DNA from: Noviherbaspirillum sedimenti
GTDB lineage: Bacteria > Pseudomonadota > Gammaproteobacteria > Burkholderiales > Burkholderiaceae_D
DNA length: 64,000 bases
Assembly (NCBI RefSeq): GCF_003590835.1
Contig: NZ_QYUQ01000002.1
Coordinates: 496,001-560,000 of the forward strand
Direction of reading: 5' to 3'
The first letter of the stretch is position 1. Each line of letters starts with the position of its first letter. A model generated the notes under the pieces. That model made no database searches, had not been told where the DNA came from, and saw only the letters and a program-made list of their open reading frames with translations. Below, one piece after another: positions 15,764 through 23,922 of this stretch. Position numbers and translations under genes: made by a program.

Positions 15764-16537
15764 ATGGCAGACACCCAGCTCGTGAAAGTGGACCAGGGGG
15801 CGGTGAACGAACGCATCCTGGCGCGGGAAGTGAAGGTGGATTTTCGGCGGGTCGAGGCGGCCAGCGTCAAGATGGTCACGCACCTGAAGAGCGCAGAGGG
15901 CAAACGCTTGTTCGTGCGCTACTTCAACACCCTGCAACTCAATGGCCACTTCATCTCGGTCACCGCCCGCACCAAGTTAAAGCACGACGATGTCGCCAAG
16001 GTGGAAGCGGCGCTGCGCGAGAAGCTCGACGCGGCAACGCTTGCCTTGAACAAGGGCATCGACGGCGCCGAGGCGCTGTTCCAGAGTCATGGCATCACGC
16101 ATGTGGCGACCTACGATACGCTGCCGCTGGTGCTCGAAGTTGGCATCATTTCTTCCCTGGGGCGGCGCTATTTCGAGCTGTTGAACAAGGTCGACCAAAT
16201 CATGCCCTTGCTGCAGACCCTGGAAATTCATGAAGTCATCACGCCGGGCGACGCCGATATCCAGCGCGCCCTGTTCAAAAAGATGATCCGCAGCGTGGCT
16301 GGCAGCGCACGCAATCTGGCAGGTGGCCTGCGCCGGCGCATGAACGAGCTAGCAAGCCGCGACGCCGAGCAGGCGCGCGCAAAGGGGGAACACGGTACCG
16401 CGCTGGCGGTGTCTGCGTTTACCATCGCCAATCGCGAGCGGCAGTCCGGGGACCAGGGCAATGCAACAGAAACGACGCAAGAGGGGAGTTCGGTTGATGC
16501 ACCGGCGGCGATGACGGCACCATCGCGCATTGCGTGA
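15764..16537 (+). CDS. DUF1845/AcaB-like ICE protein
   Basis: Start at 15764 has GGAG seven bases upstream; an in-frame codon 23 residues earlier has none. The 257-residue protein has a beta-rich N-terminal half (VKVDFRRVEAASVKMVTHL, HFISVTARTKLK) and a helical centre (GRRYFELLNKVDQIMPLLQTLEIHEVIT), resembling the DUF1845/PFL_4669 family of ICEs, now linked to the AcaB regulator. The last 40 residues are Ser/Thr/Ala-rich and probably disordered. It lies just downstream of iteron-like repeats that it might bind. The family call is moderate. Confidence 0.55.
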   Translation: MADTQLVKVDQGAVNERILAREVKVDFRRVEAASVKMVTHLKSAEGKRLFVRYFNTLQLNGHFISVTARTKLKHDDVAKVEAALREKLDAATLALNKGIDGAEALFQSHGITHVATYDTLPLVLEVGIISSLGRRYFELLNKVDQIMPLLQTLEIHEVITPGDADIQRALFKKMIRSVAGSARNLAGGLRRRMNELASRDAEQARAKGEHGTALAVSAFTIANRERQSGDQGNATETTQEGSSVDAPAAMTAPSRIA

Positions 16538-16562
16538 GCGGGCGGTCTGGGGCCAGCGCCTG

Positions 16563-16808
16563 TTACAGGTCGGCGTCGGCCAGGATGTCGGCGGCCCGGG
16601 TGGCGAGCGCATCGCTGATGCGCAGCAGGTTGAGCACCGACAGGTTGTTTTCTCCGCGCTCGATCTTGCCCATGTTGCTGCGCTCGATGCCGGCGGTGAT
16701 GGCCAATCCCTCTTGCGACAAACCCAGGAGCTTGCGCCGGGCACGAATCGCTGCACCCATGCGCACGAGTTTTTGTTCCTTGTCGAGTTTGGACGAGAGC
16801 CTTGCCAT
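16563..16808 (-). CDS. XRE-family repressor
   Basis: 81 residues, almost entirely a Cro/CI-type helix-turn-helix: GAAIRARRKLLGLSQEGLAITAGIERSNMGKIERGENNLSVLNLLRISDAL, with the recognition helix around GIERSNMGKIE. It lacks a peptidase or dimerisation domain, so unlike SetR it is not an SOS-cleavable repressor. A perfect inverted repeat begins two bases before its start codon, indicating autoregulation. A closely related sequence lies at the flhD-like promoter, so this protein is the best candidate for keeping the ICE transfer program off. Confidence 0.85.
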   Translation of the reverse strand: MARLSSKLDKEQKLVRMGAAIRARRKLLGLSQEGLAITAGIERSNMGKIERGENNLSVLNLLRISDALATRAADILADADL

Positions 16809-16809
16809 G

Positions 16810-16823
16810 CGCCAATGTTGGCG
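16810..16823. promoter_or_regulatory. Palindromic operator at the XRE gene
   Basis: CGCCAATGTTGGCG is an inverted repeat of CGCCAA around TG, immediately upstream of the repressor start codon (16808). Ten bases of it recur at the flhD-like promoter (12178-12193). Confidence 0.6.
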
Positions 16824-17183
16824 TCACGCTGCTTTTAATACCACGTGATTGAATACCCATATTGCATGCGAGTAGGTTTCAGACGGCCTAGTTCTGGACT
16901 ATGACGATACAGCTTGCCCAGCGACCAGGCATGGCGCGACCTGATTTCTGTTGTTATCGAGTCAACGGCATTCATTACCCATTTAATATTAAAAAAACAA
17001 CAAACGATTGTTTATAAAATGGCAATTTTAATAATGAACCCCTACAATCCGCTGCGCAGTGCTTGTGCACAGCGATGGTCGCCCTGCTGGAGCCGAAAGC
17101 GTCAGGATCGTCGGGGGTTTTCGGGTGGCGGGTGAGGGTCGAAGACTGGATCATGAAAAGAAATCTCAAAGGCGTGTTTTCCT
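16824..17183. other. AT-rich promoter-like spacer
   Basis: No gene supported. A very AT-rich tract (16978-17036, TTAATATTAAAAAAACAAC and following) interrupts GC-rich DNA between the divergent XRE gene and the recombinase-like gene, and may hold promoters for both. GTGCTTGTGCACAG near 17060 contains a short palindrome. Nothing else recognised. Confidence 0.4.
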
Positions 17184-18101
17184 ATGGATACCGATTCACT
17201 CCTGCTGTCGATTGCGATGCTTCAGGACGTCGTCAATGGCAAAACCTATGAGGCGGTGGCAGCGGCTTACGGACTCACGCGTACCGCCATCGAGCGGCGC
17301 GTCAAGACGGCAGCGCTGCGGCTATTCCGGGAAGCCGGCATCGATGGCATCAACGAGGACGGGCTGGCGTTCGTGCAGCGGCTGCGCGCCTGCCGGACGG
17401 CGATCACGGCAGCCATCCAGCGCTACGAGCCGCGCAGGGCCGACCGCAAGCGTGTCGGGCGCATCCTCTCCGACCAGGATATCGAGATGGCAATCCAGCG
17501 CACGCGCCAGCGCAGTCCCTGTGCGCAGCGCGACGTGGCGCTCTTGTGCGTGTTGCTGACCACGGGCGCGCGTCCGCTGGAAATCGCCCGGCTGGAAGTG
17601 CGCGACTACCTGGAAGCCGATGGCAGTGTGCGAGAGGAATCGGTCATGCGCAGCGAGGTCGCGGTCAACCGCAGGAGCCGGCCGCTGTTCTTCGCCAGTG
17701 ACAAAGTTCGCGAGGCGATGGACCGCTATCTGACGGATCGCACCGGAGGGCATCCTGGCGTCGCGGGGACGCTGCCCTATCGCGGCCTGGCGCCGGATAG
17801 TCGCCTGTTCCTGACTGAAAAGGGGATGCCGTTCGAGATCCACTGTCACGGCGCGCAGGGACAGAGGCGCTTTCTGTGCCGTGGCATCCTCGATACCTAC
17901 CGCAAGATCTTCCGCCGCATCGGCTTGCCTGGCGCGTCGGCGCTGAGCGTGCGGCGCACCGTCGCCAATCGCCTCTACGAGCGCGGTGCCGCAGAAGACC
18001 AGATCGGCGAGATCCTGGGCATCAGCGAGAAAAAGTCGGTGCGTGAACTCTTGCCCAGGCAGCGCCAGCCCCTGCAGTCGGTCGTGCGCGGACTGGTCTG
18101 A
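17184..18101 (+). CDS. Tyrosine-recombinase-like protein lacking the catalytic Tyr
   Basis: 305 residues. An N-terminal helix-turn-helix (KTYEAVAAAYGLTRTAIERRVK, about 20-41) precedes a recombinase-like core: TTGARPLEIARLEVRDY with R130 (box I Arg) and LSVRRTVANRLYERGAAEDQIGEILGISEKKS (box II). The usual His of H-x-x-R is Leu254, the LGH His is Ile280 and no tyrosine follows, the C-terminus ending in RQRQPLQSVVRGLV. It therefore cannot use the standard mechanism and may act in DNA binding or regulation. A complete integrase is encoded separately at 25.4 kb. Comparable proteins seem to recur on beta-proteobacterial ICEs, but I cannot name the family. Confidence 0.7.
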   Translation: MDTDSLLLSIAMLQDVVNGKTYEAVAAAYGLTRTAIERRVKTAALRLFREAGIDGINEDGLAFVQRLRACRTAITAAIQRYEPRRADRKRVGRILSDQDIEMAIQRTRQRSPCAQRDVALLCVLLTTGARPLEIARLEVRDYLEADGSVREESVMRSEVAVNRRSRPLFFASDKVREAMDRYLTDRTGGHPGVAGTLPYRGLAPDSRLFLTEKGMPFEIHCHGAQGQRRFLCRGILDTYRKIFRRIGLPGASALSVRRTVANRLYERGAAEDQIGEILGISEKKSVRELLPRQRQPLQSVVRGLV

Positions 18102-18474
18102 GCGCGCGGACTATCGTCAATCATGCCGGGTGGGTTTGCGCAGCAGGGAAGGGACGCGGAAAGTGGCGCAATGCCTGGGAGGGCGTCACCCCGGCAAGGG
18201 GCGATTACAGGAGGAGACAACCGGCAGCACAGTTTCTCTGTGAAAAATACGGGAACCCCGGAGTGCTCACCTCGTTGGTTGCGATTTCTCCATCTCTTGT
18301 CGCAGTTTTGCGGGCAGCAGGAGATGACTTTGCTACCGGCGTTTTGCCGCAGATTTTTAGGGAAGAGCAGACTTCCTGGCGATCGCCGCAGTCCCACGTC
18401 CGTTGAGTAAAAGTGTGGTCTCAACGGCATTCCAGGGCGGCTAGAAACCGGGGCGCCATGGCGTGATGTCTTGG
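18102..18474. other. Intergenic region without a recognised gene
   Basis: Between convergent genes. A short hairpin CACAG-TTTCT-CTGTG followed by an A-rich run (18229-18249) is the only notable structure; on the minus strand it has too short a stem for a confident terminator. Confidence 0.4.
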
Positions 18475-18900
18475 TTACTGATTGCGGGGAAGCTCGCCCG
18501 TTTCGATGTAGCGCGCGGAATTGGCGCAATGGCGCCTGGATTCTGCTTGTGCGGTATCCGACTTGAGCTCCGCGCTTGCCCTTTCCCAGTCCGCGCATTG
18601 CTTTGCCAGGCTACGGCCGTGGATATCGGCACTACGCTGCGCACGCAACTGGTCTCTTTGCATGGCTGCATTCTCCTGGCTTCGCTGCATGGCGGCTTGA
18701 TTGGCGGCTTGCACGCGCTGGGTCTCCTGGTTGATGACTTTGGCGGTGTTGTTCCAGACTAATGCGATCTGATGCTGAGCGATTTTGGCTGTAATCCAGG
18801 CCGATGCAAGATTACCCACGACGACTGCTGCGGTAATCGTGATAAAGAGGCGCCAGTAATTCGGCGATGACTGTTTTGGGGCAGTGAATGTCGGGGGCAC
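18475..18900 (-). CDS. Small membrane-anchored coiled-coil protein
   Basis: 141 residues, unrecognised. One membrane helix near the N-terminus (about 17-38, LFITITAAVVVGNLASAWI) is followed by a long charged, Gln/Ala-rich helix (about 50-125: INQETQRVQAANQAAMQRSQENAAMQRDQLRAQ) likely to form a coiled coil. Two cysteines (CADWERA, RRHCANSARY) occur in the C-terminal part. Topology suggests a membrane-tethered adaptor. No ribosome site of note was found, which lowers confidence in the exact start. Confidence 0.5.
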   Translation of the reverse strand: MPPTFTAPKQSSPNYWRLFITITAAVVVGNLASAWITAKIAQHQIALVWNNTAKVINQETQRVQAANQAAMQRSQENAAMQRDQLRAQRSADIHGRSLAKQCADWERASAELKSDTAQAESRRHCANSARYIETGELPRNQ

Positions 18901-19184
18901 TGCTCATTCCTTGTTCAACCAGGCAGAAGCGCCTGCCATCGCAGTCTACGTTAATTGGTTGCTAACTGTCCATGAAGGAAATGGCGGTGAGGGCTACCCA
19001 AGCACCCGCTGTGCAGCCCGCAGTCCTATCGATCATTACGGGAGAAGTCCACTGCGCTGGTCGGTATGAACGATGGCGCTGCCTGCTGCAGCGCCAGGAG
19101 GCGGCGCAATGCGGCTCTTGAAGCGGCGCAGAAATGCGCGATGCTGGACAGGCGAAATCCATCACACTGCACAGGATCCGCGCC

Positions 19185-19589
19185 ATGACATCCATCATCG
19201 ACCCATCCCGGGAAGTTCTCTCGCGCGTCGTTAGCCTGGACACGCCGGAACCCGCGTCAGGCGACAGGCAGCAGGGCCGGGAATGCCGCTCAGAATACCT
19301 GCCGGCAGGCGCGGTCAGCACGTCCGCCCCGTTTGCGCTGGCGCCGCCATTGACGGGGGCGTGCGCGCCCAGTGTCGACCAGGTGAGGGCGGCAGCGGTC
19401 GCTCTGGGTGTGGATGCGACACGCTTTGCGCGGTATGCGGCGCTGCGCTGGGGTCGCGGCTGGCGGCGCAACGCGACGGACCGGGCACTGGCGCTGGATG
19501 AAATCAGGCGCTACCGCAATGACGCCGAAGGATTTGCTGACAAGGTCGATACTGTAGGGCGGTCGGCTGGACGTATCGGCGGCGACTGA
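19185..19589 (+). CDS. Hypothetical protein
   Basis: 134 residues from ATG at 19185 with AGGAT upstream. The N-terminal two thirds are low in recognisable structure (Pro/Ser/Ala-rich). The C-terminal part (about 75-125: DQVRAAAVALGVDATRFARYAALRWGRGWRRNATDRALALDEIRRYRND) is helical and basic and could bind nucleic acid. No homologue recognised. It may be a real small ICE gene; codon third positions are GC-rich as in neighbouring genes. Confidence 0.4.
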   Translation: MTSIIDPSREVLSRVVSLDTPEPASGDRQQGRECRSEYLPAGAVSTSAPFALAPPLTGACAPSVDQVRAAAVALGVDATRFARYAALRWGRGWRRNATDRALALDEIRRYRNDAEGFADKVDTVGRSAGRIGGD

Positions 19590-19750
19590 TGCCGACCCTG
19601 AACCGGGCCGGGCACGTCATTGCTAGAGACTGCTCTGGACTGATTTTAGGTCCACTTTCCGGTACGCCCTCTGCGTGGGACTGGTGCATGCTGCCCATTG
19701 TCCGGGCAGCATGCACGTGGCAGGGACAGCGCGTGGCGGGGCGCTGGCAA

Positions 19751-20335
19751 CTACAGCATGCCCTGTTCGGCAAATGACAACACCTCGCTGCCGGCAACGA
19801 TGCAGTGGTCGTTCAGGCGGATCTCCACCAGTTCCAGGGCGGACTTGAGCATTGTCGTCAGCATCTGGTCGGCCTGGCTTGGCGTTGTACTGCCGCTCGG
19901 ATGGTTGTGGGCCACAATCAGCGACGCCGCATTGCGCGCCAGCGCTGCCTTCACCACTTCGCGCGGATAGACTGACGTGTGGGTCAGCGTGCCGCGGAAC
20001 AGTTCCTGCGCTTCGATCAGGCAATTGCGGGCATCGAGATACAGCGCCAGAAAGACTTCGTGTTCAACATGCCCGCAGTGCAGGCGCAGCCAGTCACGCA
20101 CGATGCCGGGTGAGCTCAGGACGGACCTGCCTTGCATCTGCTCGGCCAGGTCGCGCAACAGGAGTTCGCGCGCAATGGCGAGGCGCCGCTGCACCAGCGT
20201 CTCGTGGGACGCCCGGGCGACCATGTCGTAAGGTGCTGCCAACGCGGCAGACAACTCGGCAATCATTGTCGGCTGGGGCACTGCCACCAGCTCGCTGGTG
20301 AGTTGGGCGCGCGACATCGAGGAAATTTTTTTCAT
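19751..20335 (-). CDS. radC: RadC-family JAB/MPN protein
   Basis: Start at 20335 is supported by GGAGAA upstream. The 194-residue protein has the JAMM metalloprotease-like site: E93 (HEVF), then H143-N-H145-PSG and D156 ([14 protein letters not shown]). It lacks the helix-hairpin-helix part typical of chromosomal RadC, as usual for mobile-element copies. The function of RadC is unsettled despite its repair-protein name. A nested-hairpin leader lies between promoter and start, matching the 'radC motif' context. Confidence 0.85.
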   Translation of the reverse strand: MKKISSMSRAQLTSELVAVPQPTMIAELSAALAAPYDMVARASHETLVQRRLAIARELLLRDLAEQMQGRSVLSSPGIVRDWLRLHCGHVEHEVFLALYLDARNCLIEAQELFRGTLTHTSVYPREVVKAALARNAASLIVAHNHPSGSTTPSQADQMLTTMLKSALELVEIRLNDHCIVAGSEVLSFAEQGML

Positions 20336-20354
20336 GGCGTTCTCCAATAAAAAT

Positions 20355-20387
20355 GGGAACGCCGCCCCCAAGGGGGACAGAGTTCCC
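20355..20387 (-). ncRNA. Nested-hairpin leader RNA before radC (radC-motif-like)
   Basis: Outer stem GGGAAC (20355-20360) with GTTCCC (20382-20387); inner stem CCCCC (20365-20369) with GGGGG (20372-20376). It ends 20 bases before the radC start codon. Same plan as 13492-13529 and 21673-21706, with compensating base changes in the outer stem. Confidence 0.6.
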
Positions 20388-20595
20388 CGGGGTCAAAGCA
20401 CGCGGTAGGCGTGCAGGAATGGGTGTTGCATCCTTGCCGCAGGCGGCATGCATTCGTGCTGGAATGCGACTACAGACGGACTGCACAGCGACTGCAGCGC
20501 GCCAAAAAATTATGTTGGCGGGCGCTGCCTGCGGCAATACACAGGCGCAGCGGATTGCGCGACAATCAGGCGATCGACGATCCGCTAGGAGAACG

Positions 20596-20850
20596 ATGAT
20601 GCTTCGCTGGGGATGCCATATCCGCCTGACCGCGCCGGAAATCGCGCGATTTGAAAAAATCACCGGCTTTGTGCCGGAGAATGTCAAAACGCTTGCCGAT
20701 CTGGATGCCTACATCGCCCGCTGTAAACGCTATTACTGGGGCGTATCGCGCGACACGCGCTTTTTGCACTGGCTGATGGATCGCGAGCGGGGCCGCTGCC
20801 TTGACGCGGGGCACGAGGATACACGCCGCAATGCGTCAGGAAGCAGCTGA
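20596..20850 (+). CDS. Small hypothetical ICE protein
   Basis: 84 residues from the first of two adjacent ATGs, with AGGAG five bases upstream, which is the reason for the call. The product (MMLRWGCHIRLTAPEIAR ...) is helical, basic and has a TPEIARFEKITGFVPENVKTLADLDAYIARCKRYYWG core with an RERGRC segment. No family recognised and no membrane helix. It is divergent from radC and may share a promoter region with it. Confidence 0.55.
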   Translation: MMLRWGCHIRLTAPEIARFEKITGFVPENVKTLADLDAYIARCKRYYWGVSRDTRFLHWLMDRERGRCLDAGHEDTRRNASGSS

Positions 20851-20938
20851 GTGCTTCACGCGCCTCCCTCGTGGGGAAGCCGTGAAGACACCCGGCGCTG
20901 CTTGCGCCAGCGTAGCAGAATCGCCGAAACGCGCCCGA

Positions 20939-21427
20939 TCACGCTGCCCTGGTGCCGCCGGCAGGGAGCTCGCCCGACGCAGCCGCTGGCGCTGCCGCTG
21001 TGCCGGCAAACGCCGTCTGTGCTTGCGCAAATTCGGTGTCAACCGACAGTTGCTGCACGCGTGGCATGGCCGGCTCCCGGACGACTTCAGGCAGGCATGC
21101 CACGAAAACGTCGCCGGTCCTTTGCAGCAGCTTGCGCAGGGCACGCAGCGGCACCGTCAGCAGCACGCCGCACAGCAGCCGCACGCCCTGGCCGATGCGC
21201 TGGTGGCGTGCCTGCCGTGCTTTTTGCAGGCGCAATCCTTCCTTGCATAGCAGGTACAGGGCCAGATGGGCCCGCTTCATTTCCGGATCGGCTTCAAGCT
21301 GGCGCAGGATTTCCAGGGCGAGGGCGGGATGGCCGACGCGCCGGTAAAACCCGGCCCAGGCTTTCTGTTCCTCGTCGTCGACGCTGGCGCGCCGGCTGCG
21401 GGGAGGCTTGCTGGGGGCAGGGGACAT
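20939..21427 (-). CDS. Hypothetical ICE protein with a hydrophobic segment
   Basis: Start at 21427 has AAGGAG upstream. The 162-residue protein has a basic Pro/Ser-rich N-terminus, a helical middle (KAWAGFYRRVGHPALALEILRQLEADPEMKRAHLALYLLCKEGLRLQKAR, about 22-71) and a hydrophobic stretch (LLCGVLLTVPLRAL, about 84-97) that might touch the membrane. The tail is Ala/Gly-rich. Unknown function. It lies downstream of a small ORF and a structured leader that it probably shares. Confidence 0.55.
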   Translation of the reverse strand: MSPAPSKPPRSRRASVDDEEQKAWAGFYRRVGHPALALEILRQLEADPEMKRAHLALYLLCKEGLRLQKARQARHQRIGQGVRLLCGVLLTVPLRALRKLLQRTGDVFVACLPEVVREPAMPRVQQLSVDTEFAQAQTAFAGTAAAPAAASGELPAGGTRAA

Positions 21428-21437
21428 GGCGACTCCT

Positions 21438-21650
21438 TCAGCTGCGGCGGCGGTTGCCAGGCAGGGCATGGCGCTGGCGCGACGTGCCGGTGCCGTTTTC
21501 GGATGACGGGCCGGGCACAAGTCGCCTGGCGCCGGCGTTGCGCTGCCGCAGCAGGGCAGCAACTGCAGGTCCGGCTGGCGCGGCGGCCGGCTGCGTGCCG
21601 GTGCCGCCCAGCAGGGTGCAGGGGGAAGGGAAGCGATTGGGGGAGAGCAT
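21438..21650 (-). CDS. Possible small leader ORF
   Basis: 70 codons beginning at 21650 after AAGGAAA, ending 11 bases before the next start. The product is Pro/Gly/Arg-rich with no recognised domain. Support is only the ribosome site, its position directly after the nested-hairpin leader, and tight spacing to the next gene; it may be a short translated leader. Confidence 0.35.
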   Translation of the reverse strand: MLSPNRFPSPCTLLGGTGTQPAAAPAGPAVAALLRQRNAGARRLVPGPSSENGTGTSRQRHALPGNRRRS

Positions 21651-21672
21651 GGGATTTCCTTTCAAGAAAAAA

Positions 21673-21706
21673 GGGAACACCCTCCCCGGCGGGGAACGAT
21701 GTTCCC
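21673..21706 (-). ncRNA. Nested-hairpin leader RNA (radC-motif-like), third copy
   Basis: Outer stem GGGAACA (21673-21679) with TGTTCCC (21700-21706); inner stem CCCC (21684-21687) with GGGG (21691-21694). It ends 23 bases before the ATG at 21650, similar to the spacing in the other two copies. Confidence 0.55.
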
Positions 21707-22555
21707 CGGGTGGGATGGCGCCAGTTGGCACTGGCGCGGCTTGAAGGGCATGCGTTGCGGCATGCGCAAAACAAAAGGCCCGTAGTCCTTGCGAACGGGG
21801 GCCTTTTTCTCGGTGGTGAAGCACGGCCTGCACAGGGCAGGCGTGCATTTTCACCGCATGCTCGCCGGCATTTCCCGAAGGAGGCTGGCGAGCGGCAAGT
21901 CCGGCAAGCGCCGGCGATACTACAAAGCCACTTGCGTGGCGTGACCGGCATGACTGTCGGTCGCTTCAGGGCGGGTAACGACCGCAACGCCGGCTGGATG
22001 GGCCGGACTTCACGTCAGCTTGGCGACAAGCCAGGGTGAAGGCTGTGTAGGTGCGATACCCACAGAAAGCGATTCAAGTATGGCAGTGGAGGTGGGCGCT
22101 TTCAAGCGTCGCGAGTGTGCCCGGGCGGGGCGCCATGCGCATACCAGAGCAAAGGCGGCGGTTTGGGGTGGCGGCATCTGCCGTCAGGGAAACGCATCCA
22201 GGCAAGGGCGGGCCATCGCTGCCGCGACGCACGTAAAACTGGTGCGCTGCGTATTTTCCTGAGCAGGAATGGTGAGCGTCGGCTGGCTTGGTCATATGCT
22301 TCCATCCTGGTCGCCTGCGTGGGAGCGATGGTGGAAATCGCGTGCTTGTACACCAGCTGGCTGCCGTTGCCACTGCGGCATTGTCTGCGCCTTGCTGCCA
22401 ACGGGAGAGTGCGCAGGTTACCAGGTGGACCTTGCTCGGGGAGCGAGACTGTAATTGCCATAATGGAATGGATCAGTGAAAATGCAGCAGGCACAGCGTT
22501 TTCCCGACGCTGCTTTTATCGTGACTGCACGTCACCTCACTTCATAAGGTATGCA
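21707..22555. other. Long intergenic region before HU
   Basis: About 850 bases without a convincing gene: several short open frames in GC-rich DNA lack ribosome sites and recognisable products. It contains a terminator-like hairpin (listed) and presumably the promoters of the HU gene and of the minus-strand operon. Confidence 0.4.
21773..21808. terminator. Bidirectional terminator-like hairpin
   Basis: AAAAGGCCCGT ... ACGGGGGCCTTTTT forms a GC-rich stem flanked by an A run on one side and a T run on the other, so it could end transcripts from either direction. Its loop CCTTGCG recurs in the hairpin at 23198-23223. Confidence 0.55.
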
Positions 22556-22858
22556 ATGAACCGTCTAGAACTCGCAGAAAAAATCGCCACCCAACATGAT
22601 CTGTCGAAAGCCGAAGCCGCCCGTATCCTGGCAACGATTACCGAAACCATTGTGACCACCGTCAAGAAGGGGGGCACGGTCGGCATCGTCGGCTTCGGCA
22701 CCTTCAAGCAGGTGAGCCGCGCCGCACGCAGCGGCTTCAATCCGAGCAAAGGCACCAAGATCAAGATCCCGGCAAGCAAAGTGCCGAAGTTTGTGCCGGG
22801 CGCTGGCTTCAAGGCAGCCGTCGACCCGAAGGCCGCCAAGCGCAAAGCCGCGAAGTAA
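22556..22858 (+). CDS. HU-family DNA-binding protein
   Basis: 100 residues, full-length HU: LAEKIATQHDLSKAEAARILATITETIV helices, GFGTFKQVSRAARSGFNPSKGTKIKIPASKVPKFVPG beta-arm, and a lysine/alanine tail (AVDPKAAKRKAAK) as seen in beta-proteobacterial HU. It bends DNA and would assist recombination, replication or silencing of the ICE. Start at 22556 has AAGG upstream; an ATG five bases before it is followed at once by a stop. It stands alone between two long spacers. Confidence 0.9.
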   Translation: MNRLELAEKIATQHDLSKAEAARILATITETIVTTVKKGGTVGIVGFGTFKQVSRAARSGFNPSKGTKIKIPASKVPKFVPGAGFKAAVDPKAAKRKAAK

Positions 22859-23005
22859 GGGCAAGGATTATCGGAAAGCAGGACGGCAGATTCCGCTGGC
22901 GGAGTCTGCCGGGAGTACCTTTGTCACGGCCGGGAAGCGTATCGCGAACGTGTCCGACACAGTGGATTGCCGCAGCCTGGAGCCGACAGGGGAATTTGGC
23001 AGGAC

Positions 23006-23033
23006 CACTTTCACGCCAATTGTCGTGAAAGTG
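23006..23033. repeat. Perfect 10-bp inverted repeat
   Basis: CACTTTCACG (23006-23015) and CGTGAAAGTG (23024-23033) are exact complements with an 8-base spacer. No T run follows, so an operator or recombination site is as likely as a terminator. It lies about 150 bases after the HU gene. Confidence 0.5.
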
Positions 23034-23190
23034 ACGGCCAAGTATGCGGGGAAAATTGCTTCGCGTATCGACACCGTAAGTCCAGCCATGGATGATAGGC
23101 TAGACCTGTGACCGGAGTTTGACATGCATCACCGTTGTCAATGACAGGCCGAAGAAGAGCCCGCAGGGATGCGTCAATTCCATCCCGGCC

Positions 23191-23223
23191 AAAAAAAAGC
23201 CCGCGGACCTTGCGGTGCGGGCT
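23191..23223 (-). terminator. Terminator-like hairpin on the minus strand
   Basis: AGCCCGC (23198-23204) and GCGGGCT (23217-23223) form a stem; read on the minus strand it is followed by seven or more T (23197-23191). It would stop antisense transcription coming from the umuDC side. Confidence 0.5.
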
Positions 23224-23412
23224 GGAATCCAATTCATAGAGACTTGGAGGAGACAGAATCACTATAACCTTCCCGTTTTGGTGCGTCTGCTTTCGTTTTG
23301 TGATGTCAGTTATGTCTGTTAAATATAACAACAGCGATGGCGCGCTGGCTGCCAGGGATGGGTCAGGCGACGTGGCAATGATTTTTCTCAGTGCAAATCG
23401 GTTGACGCAAGA

Positions 23413-23432
23413 TACTGTATAAATGTACAGTG
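23413..23432 (+). promoter_or_regulatory. LexA (SOS) box of umuDC
   Basis: TACTGTATAAATGTACAGTG fits the LexA consensus CTGT-N8-ACAG with AT-rich centre. TTGACG at 23402-23407 is a good -35 element, placing the box over the likely -10 region, so LexA would block the promoter until DNA damage. Confidence 0.85.
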
Positions 23433-23440
23433 GTGCCATT

Positions 23441-23920
23441 ATGCCGCTGCCGATGATTTCCTCCCTTCTTCCTCCCGACGCACTGACGCTGTTGCAGGAA
23501 GCCGCGCCTGCCGCAGCCATACCGGCGCCATGGACAATCCGTTTTTTCCGGCAGCCGATTCCCGCGGGATTTCCTTCGCCGGCCGCCGACTATGCCGAAG
23601 AGGGGCTCGATCTCAATGCCTATCTGATCGCGCGCAAGTCCTCCACCTTTTTGTTTACAGTGGTAGGCGACTCCATGAAGCATGCCGGCATCCTGGATGG
23701 CGACAAAGTCGCGGTCGACCGCGCCATCGAACCCCGGCACGGCCATATCGTCATTGCCGTCGTCAACCAGGAATACACCATCAAGCGGCTCTATCGACGT
23801 GCTGGTGTCATCGAACTGCGTCCGGAAAACCCGGCCTTCCCAGCCATCCGATTTGCCGGTCTGGATGAGCTGCATATCTGGGGCGTGGTCACCGGGGTGG
23901 TGCGCCGGTTCGCAGTGTAG
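23441..23920 (+). CDS. umuD: UmuD-like S24 peptidase, Pol V subunit
   Basis: Start at 23441 because an earlier in-frame ATG lies inside the LexA box. The 159-residue protein has an autocleavage site A42-G43 (PIPAGFPSP), catalytic S78 (VVGDSMKHAG) and K115 (YTIKRLY), and the terminal HIWGVVTGVVR strand. After damage it would cleave itself and join UmuC to form the mutagenic DNA polymerase V. It is two bases from umuC and shares its SOS promoter. Mobile elements of the R391 family also carry such genes. Confidence 0.9.
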   Translation: MPLPMISSLLPPDALTLLQEAAPAAAIPAPWTIRFFRQPIPAGFPSPAADYAEEGLDLNAYLIARKSSTFLFTVVGDSMKHAGILDGDKVAVDRAIEPRHGHIVIAVVNQEYTIKRLYRRAGVIELRPENPAFPAIRFAGLDELHIWGVVTGVVRRFAV

Positions 23921-23922
23921 TC

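Larger units (their letters stand above)
22859..23412. other. Intergenic region between HU and umuD
   Basis: No gene supported. It contains a perfect 10-bp inverted repeat (23006-23033), a minus-strand terminator-like hairpin (23191-23223) and, at its right end, the SOS-controlled umuD promoter. Confidence 0.45.
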
